A DNA stretch of 64,000 nucleotides from an uncultured Roseobacter sp. (GTDB taxonomy: Bacteria > Pseudomonadota > Alphaproteobacteria > Rhodobacterales > Rhodobacteraceae), in contig NZ_CANKYM010000003.1 of the NCBI RefSeq assembly GCF_947488185.1, positions 632,873-696,872 on the forward strand, read 5' to 3'. The position numbers and the translations under genes were made by a program. Under the pieces are notes generated by a model. That model did not search any database. It was not told the origin of the DNA and saw nothing but the letters and a program-made list of their open reading frames with translations. Each line of letters opens with the position of its first letter. Position 1 is the stretch's first letter. This document shows positions 19,538 to 29,210 of the stretch, piece by piece.

Positions 19538-20164
19538 TCAATCCTTGAAGTTGCGGCTGCCCTTGATCTGATCCCAGGCCCAGACCACTTCCTGAAGCTG
19601 TTCTTCCTGGCTGCGGTCACCGCCGTTCATATCCGGGTGCAAGACCTTAATCAGCGCCTTGTAGGCTTTGCGCACTTCGGGCTTGGTCCAGGTGTCCTTG
19701 GCCTCAAGAATCTCCAGCGCGCGCCGTTCGGTGGGCGGCAGGCGGCGGCCCGCCTGTGCCCCGCGTCCCGGGTTCTGCGTGGCATTCGCGCCCAGCACCT
19801 GATGCGGGTCTTCGATGCCCAGCCGCGCCCAGGCGCGTGCCTCCGGGTCGCCCATCGGTTTTGTATTCCGTTCCCAAACCTTGTCCTTTGACATCTGGGC
19901 GTTGAGCTCGGCCTCGGTGGTGCCGTCAAAGAAGTTCCACTTCAGGTTATACTCGCGCACATGCGCCTGACAGAACCAGAAGAAATCATCCAGAACGTCC
20001 GGCGCTTTTGGTGCGCGATACTTGCCCGGCTCGTTGCATCCCTCGTGATCGCAGACGCGTGTCGACGTCTCGGAGGCACCGGACATGCCACGCCGACCAC
20101 GTGGGTTTTTCTTCTTGGAAGAAGAGACGGACATATCGAATCCAAAGGGATCTTGTTTTGGCAT
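19538..20164 (-). CDS. J-domain (DnaJ-like) protein with N-terminal cysteine cluster
   Basis: A 208-residue co-chaperone-like protein. The J domain is at the C-terminus, with the HPD tripeptide at residues 176-178 (KVLHPDMNGGD) that stimulates Hsp70 ATPase. The N-terminal half has a conserved-looking cluster C38, C43, C65, H68 (RVCDHEGC, FFWFCQAHV) that could bind zinc, and a basic N-terminus. The arrangement, J domain last, differs from classical DnaJ. It starts 74 bases from bolA, divergently, and shares that promoter region. Confidence 0.87.
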   Translation of the reverse strand: MPKQDPFGFDMSVSSSKKKNPRGRRGMSGASETSTRVCDHEGCNEPGKYRAPKAPDVLDDFFWFCQAHVREYNLKWNFFDGTTEAELNAQMSKDKVWERNTKPMGDPEARAWARLGIEDPHQVLGANATQNPGRGAQAGRRLPPTERRALEILEAKDTWTKPEVRKAYKALIKVLHPDMNGGDRSQEEQLQEVVWAWDQIKGSRNFKD

Positions 20165-20238
20165 ATTGGCACCTATACGAGTCGAGGCCGCTTAGTTTAG
20201 ACTGCACACGGAAAGAGTGAAGGGGTCTGGGCAAAAAA

Positions 20239-20496
20239 ATGTCGAAACGACAAGAGATTGAAGATCGGTTGCGCGAAGCTTTTGCGCCCCACATGTTGGA
20301 AGTCATCGATGACAGCGAAAGCCATCGCGGCCATGCCGGTTACCCGGAGGGCGGTGAAAGCCATTTCAACGTGGCGATCCGGGCGGGCCAGTTCAAGGGC
20401 ATGACCCGGGTTGCGCGCCACCGGGCGATCCACGCGGCCCTCGGGCCGCAGTTGATTTCGGAAATCCACGCGCTGGCGATTGACGCGGACGTTTAA
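20239..20496 (+). CDS. bolA: BolA-family protein
   Basis: An 85-residue BolA-like protein, probably partnering a monothiol glutaredoxin in iron-sulfur handling or acting in envelope stress. The family pattern is clear: an N-terminal helix (EIEDRLREAF), then VIDDSESHRGHAG, ESHFNVAIRAGQFKGM with the conserved His and Gly, and RVARHRAIHAAL with the second conserved His. It is preceded by a short AT-rich divergent promoter region shared with the J-domain gene and ends 9 bases before the convergent DUF4177 gene. Confidence 0.93.
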   Translation: MSKRQEIEDRLREAFAPHMLEVIDDSESHRGHAGYPEGGESHFNVAIRAGQFKGMTRVARHRAIHAALGPQLISEIHALAIDADV

Positions 20497-20505
20497 GCTC
20501 GCCGG

Positions 20506-20964
20506 TCAGCTGTCTGATTTTTCTTCTTTTCTGACGGCGGCCAGCTTTTTCAGAGAGCTGGTCATGCCAGAGACTTCGCTGGCCTCCTCAACGCCATTGT
20601 CGCTGAGCATCCGGCTGGCGCCTGCGCTCTGAGAGGCGTCATCTTCCGGTGTCTGGGGCGTGGCGAGCGGCGGTTCCGCGCGTTCTACCGCGACCGGCAT
20701 AATGATGCTGGCGGGGTCGGGCAAAGCTTCGTCCAGCGGTTTGCGGAAGACCAGGACATTGCGCCAGTTCGTGGTGGTCGAGGCCAGCCCGGAGCGTTCG
20801 ACAGAGGGCAGGGTTTCGGCGCGCTGATATTCCCAGCCCTCGGCGGCCATCTGGTTCATGACGTCTTCCAGCGCATGGGAAAACCGGTCCTCTGCAGATT
20901 TGATCCCCTTGGCCTTCACGCCCCGGTTTGGGGCGCTGATCACCCGGTACTGATACTGTGGCAT
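20506..20964 (-). CDS. DUF4177-type protein
   Basis: A 152-residue protein. The N-terminal 75 residues (MPQYQYRVISAPNRG to NVLVFRKP) form the DUF4177 pattern, with YRV, a helix ending in AAEGWEYQRAE, and LVFRK. The remainder is a disordered Ser/Ala/Glu tail ending KEEKSDS. Start ATG 20964 was picked over a longer frame to 21021 because GGGAG stands 9-10 bases upstream of it and the family begins there. Function unknown. Confidence 0.75.
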   Translation of the reverse strand: MPQYQYRVISAPNRGVKAKGIKSAEDRFSHALEDVMNQMAAEGWEYQRAETLPSVERSGLASTTTNWRNVLVFRKPLDEALPDPASIIMPVAVERAEPPLATPQTPEDDASQSAGASRMLSDNGVEEASEVSGMTSSLKKLAAVRKEEKSDS

Positions 20965-21100
20965 TTTGCCGGTCTCCCGCATTGTGATCTGTTTTATATC
21001 AAGTCGGTGCATCGCCGCCAATTGATTGTCGGCGGGGCACCCATGTTACCGTAGATTTTCAAGTGTATTGCGTTGCCTTCGCGCAGTTTGTCGGTCGCGA

Positions 21101-22612
21101 TCAGCCTTTCAGTTTCTGCGCCACCAATTGGTTGACGGCCTTGGGATTGGCCTTGCCGCCCGTGGCTTTCATCACCTGTCCCACGAACCAGCCCGCCAGC
21201 TTGGGATTTTCCTGCGCCTTGGCAACCTGGTCGGGGTTGGCTGCGATGATCTCATCCACGGCTGCTTCGATGGCACCGGTATCGGTCACCTGCTTCATGC
21301 CGCGCGCCTCGACGATCTCTGCCGGGTCGCCCCCTTCGGTGTAGACGATTTCAAAGAGGTCCTTGGCAATCTTGCCGGAAATCGCGTCAGACGCGATGAG
21401 GTCGATGACCCCCCCAAGCTGCGCTGGGGAGACAGGGCTGTCGGTGATGTCGGTGTCGTCTTTCTTGAGGCGACCAAAAAGCTCGTTGATCACCCAGTTC
21501 GCCGCCATCTTGCCGTCACGGCCTGCAGCTACGGCTTCGAAATAACCTGCGGAGTCGAGATCGGCAGTCAGTACTGACGCGTCATAATCCGACAGACCGA
21601 AATCGCTGATGAACCGCGCCTTTTTTGCGTCCGGCAGTTCCGGCAGGTTTGCGCCGATCTCATCGACCCAGGCCTGTTCGATCACCAGGGGCAGCAGGTC
21701 GGGGTCGGGGAAATAGCGGTAGTCATGCGCCTCTTCCTTGGAGCGCATGGAGCGTGTCTCCATCTTGTCGGGGTCAAACAGCCGCGTTTCCTGATCGACC
21801 TCGCCGCCCGCCTCGACAATGGCAATCTGGCGTTTGGCTTCGATTTCGATGGCTTGCTGGATGAAGCGCATGGAGTTCATGTTCTTGATCTCGCAGCGGG
21901 TGCCCAGATGGCTGAAATCCTGTGTCGCCTGATACTTTTCATACTGACCGGGCAGGCAGATCGACACGTTCACATCCGCGCGCATCGCCCCCGATTGCAT
22001 GTCACCGTTGCAGGTGCCGAGATAGCGCAGGATCTGGCGCAGCTTGCCCAGATAGGCCGCCGCCTCTTCGGGGCCGCGAATGTCAGGGCGGCTGACGATC
22101 TCCATCAGCGCAACGCCCGTGCGGTTGAGGTCGACAAAGGACATATTCGGGTCCATGTCGTGGATCGATTTGCCTGCGTCCTGTTCGAGATGGATGCGTT
22201 CGACGCGGACCAGCCGCGCGGTGCCGTCGCCCATTTCCACCAGCACCTCTCCTTCGCCCACAATGGGGTGATAGAGTTGCGAAATCTGATAGCCCTGCGG
22301 CAGGTCGGGGTAGAAGTAGTTCTTGCGGTCGAAAGCGCTCTCCAGATGGATTTCTGCCTTCAGCCCCAGCCCGGTGCGCACCGCCTGTTCGACGCAGTAC
22401 TCATTGATCGTGGGCAGCATGCCCGGCATGGCCGCATCGACGAATGAGACGTTGTTGTTGGGCTCCGCGCCGAATGTGGTGGAGGCGGCGGAAAAGAGTT
22501 TCGCCTTTGAGGTGACCTGCGCGTGGACCTCCATGCCGATGACCAGTTCCCAGTCATGTTTCGCGCCGGAAATGACTTTGGGTTTCGGGGTGTCGTAGGT
22601 CAGATCCAGCAT
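21101..22612 (-). CDS. gatB: Aspartyl/glutamyl-tRNA amidotransferase subunit B
   Basis: Kinase/transamidase subunit of GatCAB, which converts Glu-tRNA(Gln) or Asp-tRNA(Asn) to the amide form in the cytoplasm. The cradle-domain motifs [38 protein letters not shown] and [17 protein letters not shown] are present, followed by [18 protein letters not shown] and the C-terminal YqeY-like tail ([15 protein letters not shown]). 503 residues, full length. GatA and GatC are not in this window. It stands alone, between two genes of the same strand. Confidence 0.97.
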   Translation of the reverse strand: MLDLTYDTPKPKVISGAKHDWELVIGMEVHAQVTSKAKLFSAASTTFGAEPNNNVSFVDAAMPGMLPTINEYCVEQAVRTGLGLKAEIHLESAFDRKNYFYPDLPQGYQISQLYHPIVGEGEVLVEMGDGTARLVRVERIHLEQDAGKSIHDMDPNMSFVDLNRTGVALMEIVSRPDIRGPEEAAAYLGKLRQILRYLGTCNGDMQSGAMRADVNVSICLPGQYEKYQATQDFSHLGTRCEIKNMNSMRFIQQAIEIEAKRQIAIVEAGGEVDQETRLFDPDKMETRSMRSKEEAHDYRYFPDPDLLPLVIEQAWVDEIGANLPELPDAKKARFISDFGLSDYDASVLTADLDSAGYFEAVAAGRDGKMAANWVINELFGRLKKDDTDITDSPVSPAQLGGVIDLIASDAISGKIAKDLFEIVYTEGGDPAEIVEARGMKQVTDTGAIEAAVDEIIAANPDQVAKAQENPKLAGWFVGQVMKATGGKANPKAVNQLVAQKLKG

Positions 22613-22698
22613 TGTGGTCCCTCATGAGGCAAGTCTCAGTGTGGGACCGGGTTTAGGCCAGCATGCGCAGTGCTGCAAGCCCCCGTCGCGGGTGTCCA

Positions 22699-23184
22699 TC
22701 AGTGGGTGCTTGGGAGATCGCGCCAGCGCAGTTGCACGGTATCTCCCGCGCTGTCTGGCAGGGCGTCGGCTGGCACCATGCGGGCTTCGCTGGTGAAGTT
22801 ATCCTTAATCCGTACGACAATCAGACAACAAAACGGGAGCGACATATCAACACTGACGATATCGTGGGGTCCGTGTGGTGCGATGGTGATCAGTTGAGCA
22901 GGTTTGCAGTCATCGTGACAACGAACCGGTCCTCGCGTCGGCAGATCAAAGGCGATGGCGACGTGCAGGCGGGCGATGCCCTCGTATATCGGCAGATGCT
23001 CGCCCGTTAGCTCGAAATAGGCGCGGGCAGACTGTAGCAGGCGCATGTACAAAGTGTGCAGCCGAGCCGCAGGGTCATCGGATGGCCCGGTGCACGTATC
23101 TCCATGCGGCGGCGTGCCCTTGCGATGCCAGTCAATCCAGTCTCCACTGTCCCAGTGGGTGGCGTCTGCGGGTATCGTGCCCAT
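22699..23184 (-). CDS. Conserved-type hypothetical protein (161 aa)
   Basis: I do not recognise this family. The product starts MGTIPADATHWDSGDWIDWH, has a helical stretch (LHTLYMRLLQSARAYFELTG) and ends with beta-rich sequence containing three cysteines (VRCHDDC, FCCLIVV). No signal peptide or membrane segment. ATG 23184 is supported by AAGGA about 7 bases before it; the longer frame to 23505 runs inside the upstream gene and looks like noise. It lies 20 bases downstream of the 424-residue unknown gene on the same strand and is probably co-transcribed with it. Confidence 0.68.
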   Translation of the reverse strand: MGTIPADATHWDSGDWIDWHRKGTPPHGDTCTGPSDDPAARLHTLYMRLLQSARAYFELTGEHLPIYEGIARLHVAIAFDLPTRGPVRCHDDCKPAQLITIAPHGPHDIVSVDMSLPFCCLIVVRIKDNFTSEARMVPADALPDSAGDTVQLRWRDLPSTH

Positions 23185-23204
23185 GATGCTTCCTTTCGAC
23201 GGGT

Positions 23205-24479
23205 TCAGGTTGGTTTGGTCACGGGACCGTTGGCGGTGAAAATGATGCGTTTGCCCTGCGCGATCTCCCGGCGAAAGAGATCGGCGATGATGCGCAGAGC
23301 TTCGGCTTGGCCTGCCGCCGCAAAGCCACGCGGGGAATGCACCCGCAGATTGTTGTCGAAGCCGGTCGCGGCGTGGGCCCATATCAGCGGATGCAATTCG
23401 GTCATATGCGTGCGCACGATCCAATCTGCACAGGCCGCGATTTGTGATCGTGCCTGATCGGCGGGATCGTAACCGCTGAAGTTGCTGCCGACGGTATTGG
23501 CGCAATAGGCGGCGAGCAGGTTGACGGTGTATTGATGTGGCTTGCGATCCAGGATGTCGTGCAGCCCTTCAACGAAAAACTCGAGATCCAGTTCCGCGCA
23601 GGCTGTGTCATCCCCTGAGAGCGCATCAAACATAACCCAGGTGTAAGCCCCTGCGCCCCAGATCGCCTGGGTACGGGCCGCAGTCCGCCGGGCTTCAAGC
23701 TCCAGCCGGGCATGGGTGCCGAACCAGCGCGGGCTGAGGTAGTTGCCAAGCGCCCGCATTGGACCAGGGTTGCCCGGATCAAGATCGATCAATGTCTCGT
23801 AGTCGCGGGCCAGATCATCAGGCGTGCCGCGCCCGGCACCATGCAGCGCGCATTTTGCGGCGGCCAGAACAGGCGAGTCGATCTTTCGCATATCAAACGG
23901 CATCAGGATGTCACGTGCACGGTCGAAATGTGCATTAAAGGCCTCGCGGTTGCGACGCGGTATCTGGCTGTCCCATCCCGTGCCGCGCCACGCCCATCCG
24001 ATGTCCATATGCGCCTGGGCCACGATAGTGGCTAGGGTCACGTCATTCTCAGCATCAGAGAGCATCAGCTCCAACGCTTCGATTCCGCTCAACAACGGGG
24101 CGCCGCGCGCAGGCCGTCCATCGAAGAGGGCATGTTCTACTGCGAGCACAACATCCGAGCGCGCGCCATAGCTCAGTAGATCGGCAACCGGCATGCCGCC
24201 CGGCGTGGCCCGCCGCACGGTTTCGGCGAGGCGAATGCCCTCGGCCAATTCCATCCATCGGTCCTGACGTGCGAGAAACTGGCCGCGCAACTGATGCGTA
24301 TCGCGGGCATTTTCTTCTTCGGTTGGATTCGGACAGGCGATCATGAGAGCACTTTCCGGGCGGGTAGGTCTTTGCAGGCCCGCATGGATCGGCCTGTCCA
24401 TACTCTGTTCAGCAGGTGTAGGCGCAGATCGACGCAAATGGGCCAAGGCAGTTTTGGCGTAACGGTGCAGCAGCGACAT
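23205..24479 (-). CDS. Hypothetical protein (424 aa), possibly helical-repeat
   Basis: Not recognised. The sequence is soluble, Ala- and Leu-rich and mostly helical, with repeats of the kind ARxQAIWGAGAY...ALSGDDTACAELDLE, resembling a TPR-like helical solenoid without a clear TPR consensus. GGAAG 6-7 bases before ATG 24479 supports this start; an internal ATG after 45 residues (ALMIACPNP) is an alternative. It is followed by the 161-residue unknown gene and stands divergent to a lytic-transglycosylase-like gene, with 244 bases between. No function is claimed. Confidence 0.72.
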   Translation of the reverse strand: MSLLHRYAKTALAHLRRSAPTPAEQSMDRPIHAGLQRPTRPESALMIACPNPTEEENARDTHQLRGQFLARQDRWMELAEGIRLAETVRRATPGGMPVADLLSYGARSDVVLAVEHALFDGRPARGAPLLSGIEALELMLSDAENDVTLATIVAQAHMDIGWAWRGTGWDSQIPRRNREAFNAHFDRARDILMPFDMRKIDSPVLAAAKCALHGAGRGTPDDLARDYETLIDLDPGNPGPMRALGNYLSPRWFGTHARLELEARRTAARTQAIWGAGAYTWVMFDALSGDDTACAELDLEFFVEGLHDILDRKPHQYTVNLLAAYCANTVGSNFSGYDPADQARSQIAACADWIVRTHMTELHPLIWAHAATGFDNNLRVHSPRGFAAAGQAEALRIIADLFRREIAQGKRIIFTANGPVTKPT

Positions 24480-24723
24480 TTAAAACTTCCAACTTGGTAC
24501 GCTGTGAAGGATGCCGGTTGTTTGGGGCTGAAACATGGCACCGGCACGGAGATATCTCGTTGATTGCGCCCGGACGCAGAGACAATGAAGTGCGGTTGTT
24601 TATCAATTGGTAACGATGATTTTGTCTGGTTTCACGCGGGGGTTGAGCGGATTTGTGACTGCGTCGTTTGATGCACGGCAGAGGCGCTTGCACCTTGGGC
24701 CAGTCTCGTCGCATAGAGGCTGA

Positions 24724-25386
24724 ATGAAGATGATCCTGACCTTTGTTGCGGGCCTGATGTGCCTGACGACGAGCCCGGTCTTTGCGCAAGCTACCCAGGC
24801 GGCAGAGGCGCGTGAACCACTGCCAAGTATGCGGTGGAGCCACATGGAAAACCACCGTCTGTGGAACGCGGCGGCCCTGCGCGCCTTGCAAAGTCATGGC
24901 CAGGCGCTGGTGAATATGGTGCCCGCGGATATCGCTGACTGGTGTCCTTATTATGAAGTGGCAGGTACCGCTGGGCGTGAGGCTTTCTGGGTTGGGTTCA
25001 TGTCCGCGCTTGCGAAACACGAAAGCACCTATAAACCCTGGGCCGTTGGTGGCGGTGGCAAGTGGTATGGGTTGTTGCAGATCGCCCCGGCGACTGCACG
25101 TGGCTACGAATGCCGCGCTGGCAGCGGTGAGGCGTTGAAGGATGGCGGTGACAACCTCAGCTGCGCCATCCGCATCATGGCGGTTACGGTACCGCGCGAC
25201 GGGGTGATTGCGGGCCGGGATACCAAATGGCGCGGCGTGGCAGCGGATTGGGGTCCGATGCGGGTGCCGTCCAAACGCCGCGATATTGCCGCATGGGTCA
25301 AGGAGCAGCCCTATTGCGCGGCGCCGCCAAAACCGGTCCGGGCCGCGCGCAGCAGGCCCCGTCAAACCCACGGGGAAGATCGCTAG
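24724..25386 (+). CDS. Exported lytic-transglycosylase-like protein
   Basis: A 220-residue protein with a Sec signal peptide (MKMILTFVAGLMCLTTSPVFAQA, cleavage about residue 22). The core has the SLT pattern: SALAKHESTYKPWA with the candidate catalytic glutamate, then KWYGLLQIAPATARGYEC and the later HLSC-like NLSCAIRIM. It would cut glycan strands in the periplasm. The tail after residue 195 is basic and Pro/Arg-rich. The family is smaller than Slt70 and shorter than MltC. Divergent from the unknown pair at 22.7-24.5 kb. Confidence 0.78.
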   Translation: MKMILTFVAGLMCLTTSPVFAQATQAAEAREPLPSMRWSHMENHRLWNAAALRALQSHGQALVNMVPADIADWCPYYEVAGTAGREAFWVGFMSALAKHESTYKPWAVGGGGKWYGLLQIAPATARGYECRAGSGEALKDGGDNLSCAIRIMAVTVPRDGVIAGRDTKWRGVAADWGPMRVPSKRRDIAAWVKEQPYCAAPPKPVRAARSRPRQTHGEDR

Positions 25387-25387
25387 A

Positions 25388-25825
25388 TCAGCCGATCAGC
25401 GAAAAATGGTGCCGTTCGGTTCGGATGCCAAACCCGTGCAGCGCGTCCTCGAAACGCTGGTGAGGTGGCGTGCATTCATAAGGCAGGCGGATTTTGCGCC
25501 CCGAGGTCAGCACCGCCGTTGCCCGGACCGAAAAATCGAGACGGGTGTCGAGCCGCATGTGATCCACTTCTGACCAGCGCAGCGCGGCCTCTCGCCTGCC
25601 GGTGGACCAGTAGATGCCCTCCGTATCCATGGTCAGCCCGGCGGCGGGGTTGGCGTAAAGCTCCCAGAGCGCGGGCAGGGTAAAGAGCGCCACGATCCCC
25701 ATCAGCCACGGCGCGGCCTCGACCCAGAGGATGGCGAGCAGCAAAACGGTCCAGACGCCAAGAACCGCCCAGAGCGTTGCCCGATTGCGGCCCTGACGTT
25801 GATAGCTGAACGGCTCAGCGGCCAC
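25388..25825 (-). CDS. Small membrane protein, unknown
   Basis: A 145-residue protein with two adjacent hydrophobic segments (about residues 17-36 and 40-56), then a C-terminal soluble beta-rich part (TMDTEGIYWSTGRREAALRWSEVD, GRKIRLPYECTP) that resembles a PH-like or bPH2 fold. Function unknown. Its start overlaps the end of the upstream dehydrogenase gene by 11 bases, so it is co-transcribed, and it converges on the transglycosylase-like gene with one base between the stop codons. Confidence 0.7.
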   Translation of the reverse strand: MAAEPFSYQRQGRNRATLWAVLGVWTVLLLAILWVEAAPWLMGIVALFTLPALWELYANPAAGLTMDTEGIYWSTGRREAALRWSEVDHMRLDTRLDFSVRATAVLTSGRKIRLPYECTPPHQRFEDALHGFGIRTERHHFSLIG

Positions 25826-26555
25826 CCGTGACGTCCAGCGTCGATCCGGTCACATAGCTTGCCTCATCCGTGAGCAGCCAGACGGCTGCCTGCGCCACTT
25901 CGTCGGCGGAGCCCTTGCGCTTCATTGGCACCATATGCGCCAGCCGGTCCGCACGGCCCGGTTCGCCGCCCTTGGCGTGCAGTTCCGTTTCGATTAGGCC
26001 GGGACGGATCGCCATGACGCGGATGTTGTCCGCTGCAACTTCGTCAGACAAGCCTTTGGTAAAGCAGTCAATTGCGGCCTTGGAGGCGGCGTAGTCCACG
26101 TATTGGTTGCCCGACCCCAGACGTGCGGCGGCGGAGGAGATGTTCACGATCACACCGCCGTCACCCTGCGCCTGCATGCGCAGCACCGCCTCCTTGGCGA
26201 CCAGCATCGCGCCAATCACATTGATGTCGAACATCCGTCTCAGCCGGGCGTGATCCATGTCCGTCAGCTTGGCGGTCTGATCGACCACACCGGCGTTGTT
26301 GATCAGCGCGTCGAGACGACCGAATTCGGCATCAACCTTTTCATAGATATCCGCGATGGCCTTGGGGTCAGACACATCGCCGGGGCACAGGATGACCTTC
26401 GCGCCTGCCGCGCGGCACTCTGCGGCGACGGCTTCGGCCCCGGTGGTATCGGTGCGGAAGTTCAGTGCCAGATCATAGCCTTTTTTAGCCGCGATACGCG
26501 CGCAAGCAGCGCCGATACCGGCAGAGCCACCGGTGATGAGCAGGACAGGTTTCAT
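25815..26555 (-). CDS. Short-chain dehydrogenase/reductase
   Basis: 246-residue classical SDR. NAD(P) loop TGGSAGIG at residues 8-15, NNAGV after the fourth strand, the catalytic Ser and YAASK motif (VDYAASKAAIDC), and a C-terminal VTGSTLDVTGGR. The Arg in LNFRTD after the second strand suggests NADPH preference, which is inferred. Substrate unknown. It is 3 bases downstream of pepN, and its end overlaps the following membrane-protein gene by 11 bases, so pepN-SDR-25388 form an operon. Confidence 0.9.
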   Translation of the reverse strand: MKPVLLITGGSAGIGAACARIAAKKGYDLALNFRTDTTGAEAVAAECRAAGAKVILCPGDVSDPKAIADIYEKVDAEFGRLDALINNAGVVDQTAKLTDMDHARLRRMFDINVIGAMLVAKEAVLRMQAQGDGGVIVNISSAAARLGSGNQYVDYAASKAAIDCFTKGLSDEVAADNIRVMAIRPGLIETELHAKGGEPGRADRLAHMVPMKRKGSADEVAQAAVWLLTDEASYVTGSTLDVTGGR

Positions 26556-26558
26556 GGG

Positions 26559-29108
26559 TCAGGATCCTCGAATTCGGGTCAACATTTCGGTGGTGTCGCG
26601 GGAGAGGTCGGGCAGGGCGAGGATGCGATCAAGTTCGGTCGAAATCAGCGCCTGACGGTCCGCGTCATAGCGTTTCCACGTCTGGAAGGCGGAACACATG
26701 CGCGCGGTCGTTTGCGGGTTAAGCGGATCCAGTTTGATCAGCCAATCCGCCAGCAGCCGGTAACCAGCGCCGCTGGCGTGGTGGAACCCGGCGTGATGCG
26801 TGGCGAGCGCGCCCAGAACGGCGCGGAACCGGTTGGGGTTTTTCCAGTTGAAATCCGCGTGACCGGTCAGCGCTGCGGCGGTTGATGCCACGGCGTCCGG
26901 CTCGGCCTGCATGACCTGCAGGCCGAACCACTTGTCCATCACCAGCCTGTCTTCTTTCCATTGGGTTTCAAAGGATTGAAGGGCGCTCTTGCCGGCCTTC
27001 TGGCGCAGCAGCACGGCAAGGCCCGCAAGCTGCTGGGTCATATTGTCGGCGGCATCGAATTGCGCCTGCGCGCGTTCAGGGCCTTCCAGACGGCCCAGCA
27101 GAGAGAGCGTGGCATTGGCGAGGCTGCGGCGTCCGGATTGGGACGCATCAGGCGCAAAGCTTTCCGTGATCTGGTGGTCTGCATAGAGCCCCGGCAGCAG
27201 ATCCGCGAGGTGCTGGGCCTGCGCCTCGCGCATCGCCTCGGAGGCGGCCCAGATTGCTGCCGGATCGGGGGTCTCGCCCGCGTCGTGCAGCGCGGTTGCC
27301 AGATCGGATTGGCTGGGCAGGCTCAGCATCAGCGCGCGATAGGCCGGGTCAAGCTCTGCATCTCCAAGGACCGCCCGAATGCCGTCCAGGTATTTTGGGT
27401 CCGGGTCGCTGCCGCCGCGGATCATCGCCAGCAGGCTGGCCCTGGCCAATCCGCGCCCGGCCTCCCACCGGTTGAACGGGTCGGTGTCATGGGCCAGCAG
27501 GAAGGCCGCATGATCCTCCGACAGCTCGCTTTCCAGCACCACCGGCGCGGAAAATCCGCGCAGAACCGATGGGACAGGCCGTTCCGGCAGTCCTTCGAAG
27601 GTGAAGGATTGCGTCGCCTCCGTCAGTTCCAGCACCTGACTGGGCACCAACTCTGCACCCGATGGCGACAGCAGCCCGGTGACAATTGGGATCACCTGCG
27701 GCTGCGGGTCGGGCGTGGTTGCCGATGGCTTAAGATTTTGCGTGAAGGTCAGGATGTAACTTCCTGCATACCAAGCATCTTTTACAGTCACACGCGGCGT
27801 GCCAGCCTGGCTGTACCAGCGTTTGAACTGGGTTAGATCGCGCCCGGTGGCATCCTCGAACACCTGTAACCAGTCTTCGATGGTACAGGCCTGACCGTCG
27901 TGGCGGTCAAAGTAGAGATCAAGCGCCTTGGCGTAGGCATCAGCGCCCACCAGCCGGCGCAGCATGCCGATGACCTCGGCGCCTTTTTCATAAACCGTTG
28001 CCGTATAGAAATTGTTGATCTCCTGAAAGCTCTCTGGCCGGACGGGATGCGACAGCGGACCCTGATCCTCCGGAAACTGCCGTCCGCGTAAATCAATCAC
28101 GTCCGATATGCGTTTCACCGCGGCAGAGCGCATGTCCGAGGTGAATTGGCTGTCGCGAAAGACGGTCAAGCCCTCTTTGAGGCAGAGCTGGAACCAATCG
28201 CGACAGGTGATGCGGTTTCCGGTCCAGTTGTGGAAATACTCATGCGCGATGATCGCCTCGATCCGCTCGAAATTGGTATCTGTGGAGGTCTCGGGCGAGG
28301 CCAGCACGGCGGCGGAGTTGAAGATGTTCAGCCCCTTGTTCTCCATCGCGCCCATGTTGAAATCGTCCACGGCCACGATGTTGAAGATGTCCAGATCGTA
28401 TTCGCGCCCATAGACGTCTTCGTCCCACTTCATGCTGTCCTCGAGCGCCTGCATGCCAAAGGCGCATTTGCCCTCATCCCCGGGACGGACGTAGAGATTG
28501 AGATCCACGGTGCGCCCGGATTGCGTGGTAAATGTGCCAGGGTGCGCCACCAGTTCACCTGCGACGAGAGCAAAGAGATAGGCGGGTTTGGGCCAGGGGT
28601 CGTGCCATTCAGCGTGACCGTCAGCGGCGCTGACCGGATTGCCATTGCTCAGCAGCACCGGATGCGGGCCGTTTATGGTAACAGTGAAGACACTCATCAC
28701 GTCCGGGCGGTCGGGGTAGTAGGTGATCTTGCGAAACCCTTCGGCCTCGCATTGCGTGCAATACATGCCGTTCGACATATAGAGCCCTTCGAGGGCGAGG
28801 TTGTTCTGCGGATCGATTTCGACCTCGGCTTCCCAGATAAAGGGCGCATCGGGCACCGTGCAGGTCAGGCCTTCGTCACTCAGGTCCGGCGTGACGGGTG
28901 CCCCGTCTATCTGGGCAGATATCAGTTTCAGCTTTTCGCCGTGCAGGAACATGCGGCCCCCGGCGTCCGGCTTTGGCACAAAGGCAATGCGGCTTTTCAC
29001 GCGGGTTGCGGTCGGATCCAGGTCAAAAGTCAGGGAAACGGAGGTGACCTCAAACCCAAATGGTTTGTAGTCGCGCAGATAGATGGTTTGCGGGGCGGCA
29101 TCTCGCAT
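26559..29108 (-). CDS. pepN: Aminopeptidase N (M1 family)
   Basis: Zinc aminopeptidase of the cytoplasm or cell surface with broad N-terminal specificity. GAMEN exopeptidase motif at residues 253-257, zinc site HEYFH at 289-293 with the third ligand Glu312 in LKEGLTVFRD. 849 residues, full length, with the bacterial PepN-type C-terminal helical domain. It starts 102 bases from the divergent small gene at 29211 and is first of a three-gene minus-strand unit. Confidence 0.97.
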   Translation of the reverse strand: MRDAAPQTIYLRDYKPFGFEVTSVSLTFDLDPTATRVKSRIAFVPKPDAGGRMFLHGEKLKLISAQIDGAPVTPDLSDEGLTCTVPDAPFIWEAEVEIDPQNNLALEGLYMSNGMYCTQCEAEGFRKITYYPDRPDVMSVFTVTINGPHPVLLSNGNPVSAADGHAEWHDPWPKPAYLFALVAGELVAHPGTFTTQSGRTVDLNLYVRPGDEGKCAFGMQALEDSMKWDEDVYGREYDLDIFNIVAVDDFNMGAMENKGLNIFNSAAVLASPETSTDTNFERIEAIIAHEYFHNWTGNRITCRDWFQLCLKEGLTVFRDSQFTSDMRSAAVKRISDVIDLRGRQFPEDQGPLSHPVRPESFQEINNFYTATVYEKGAEVIGMLRRLVGADAYAKALDLYFDRHDGQACTIEDWLQVFEDATGRDLTQFKRWYSQAGTPRVTVKDAWYAGSYILTFTQNLKPSATTPDPQPQVIPIVTGLLSPSGAELVPSQVLELTEATQSFTFEGLPERPVPSVLRGFSAPVVLESELSEDHAAFLLAHDTDPFNRWEAGRGLARASLLAMIRGGSDPDPKYLDGIRAVLGDAELDPAYRALMLSLPSQSDLATALHDAGETPDPAAIWAASEAMREAQAQHLADLLPGLYADHQITESFAPDASQSGRRSLANATLSLLGRLEGPERAQAQFDAADNMTQQLAGLAVLLRQKAGKSALQSFETQWKEDRLVMDKWFGLQVMQAEPDAVASTAAALTGHADFNWKNPNRFRAVLGALATHHAGFHHASGAGYRLLADWLIKLDPLNPQTTARMCSAFQTWKRYDADRQALISTELDRILALPDLSRDTTEMLTRIRGS

Positions 29109-29210
29109 GGGTCACCTTCATCTTTCATGGAACGGAACAGACAGCGCAAACGTTAGGAGGATGAGAAGCAAGTCGCAAGTCGGCTTGCACAGCCGTGAAA
29201 AGGAGAGACC

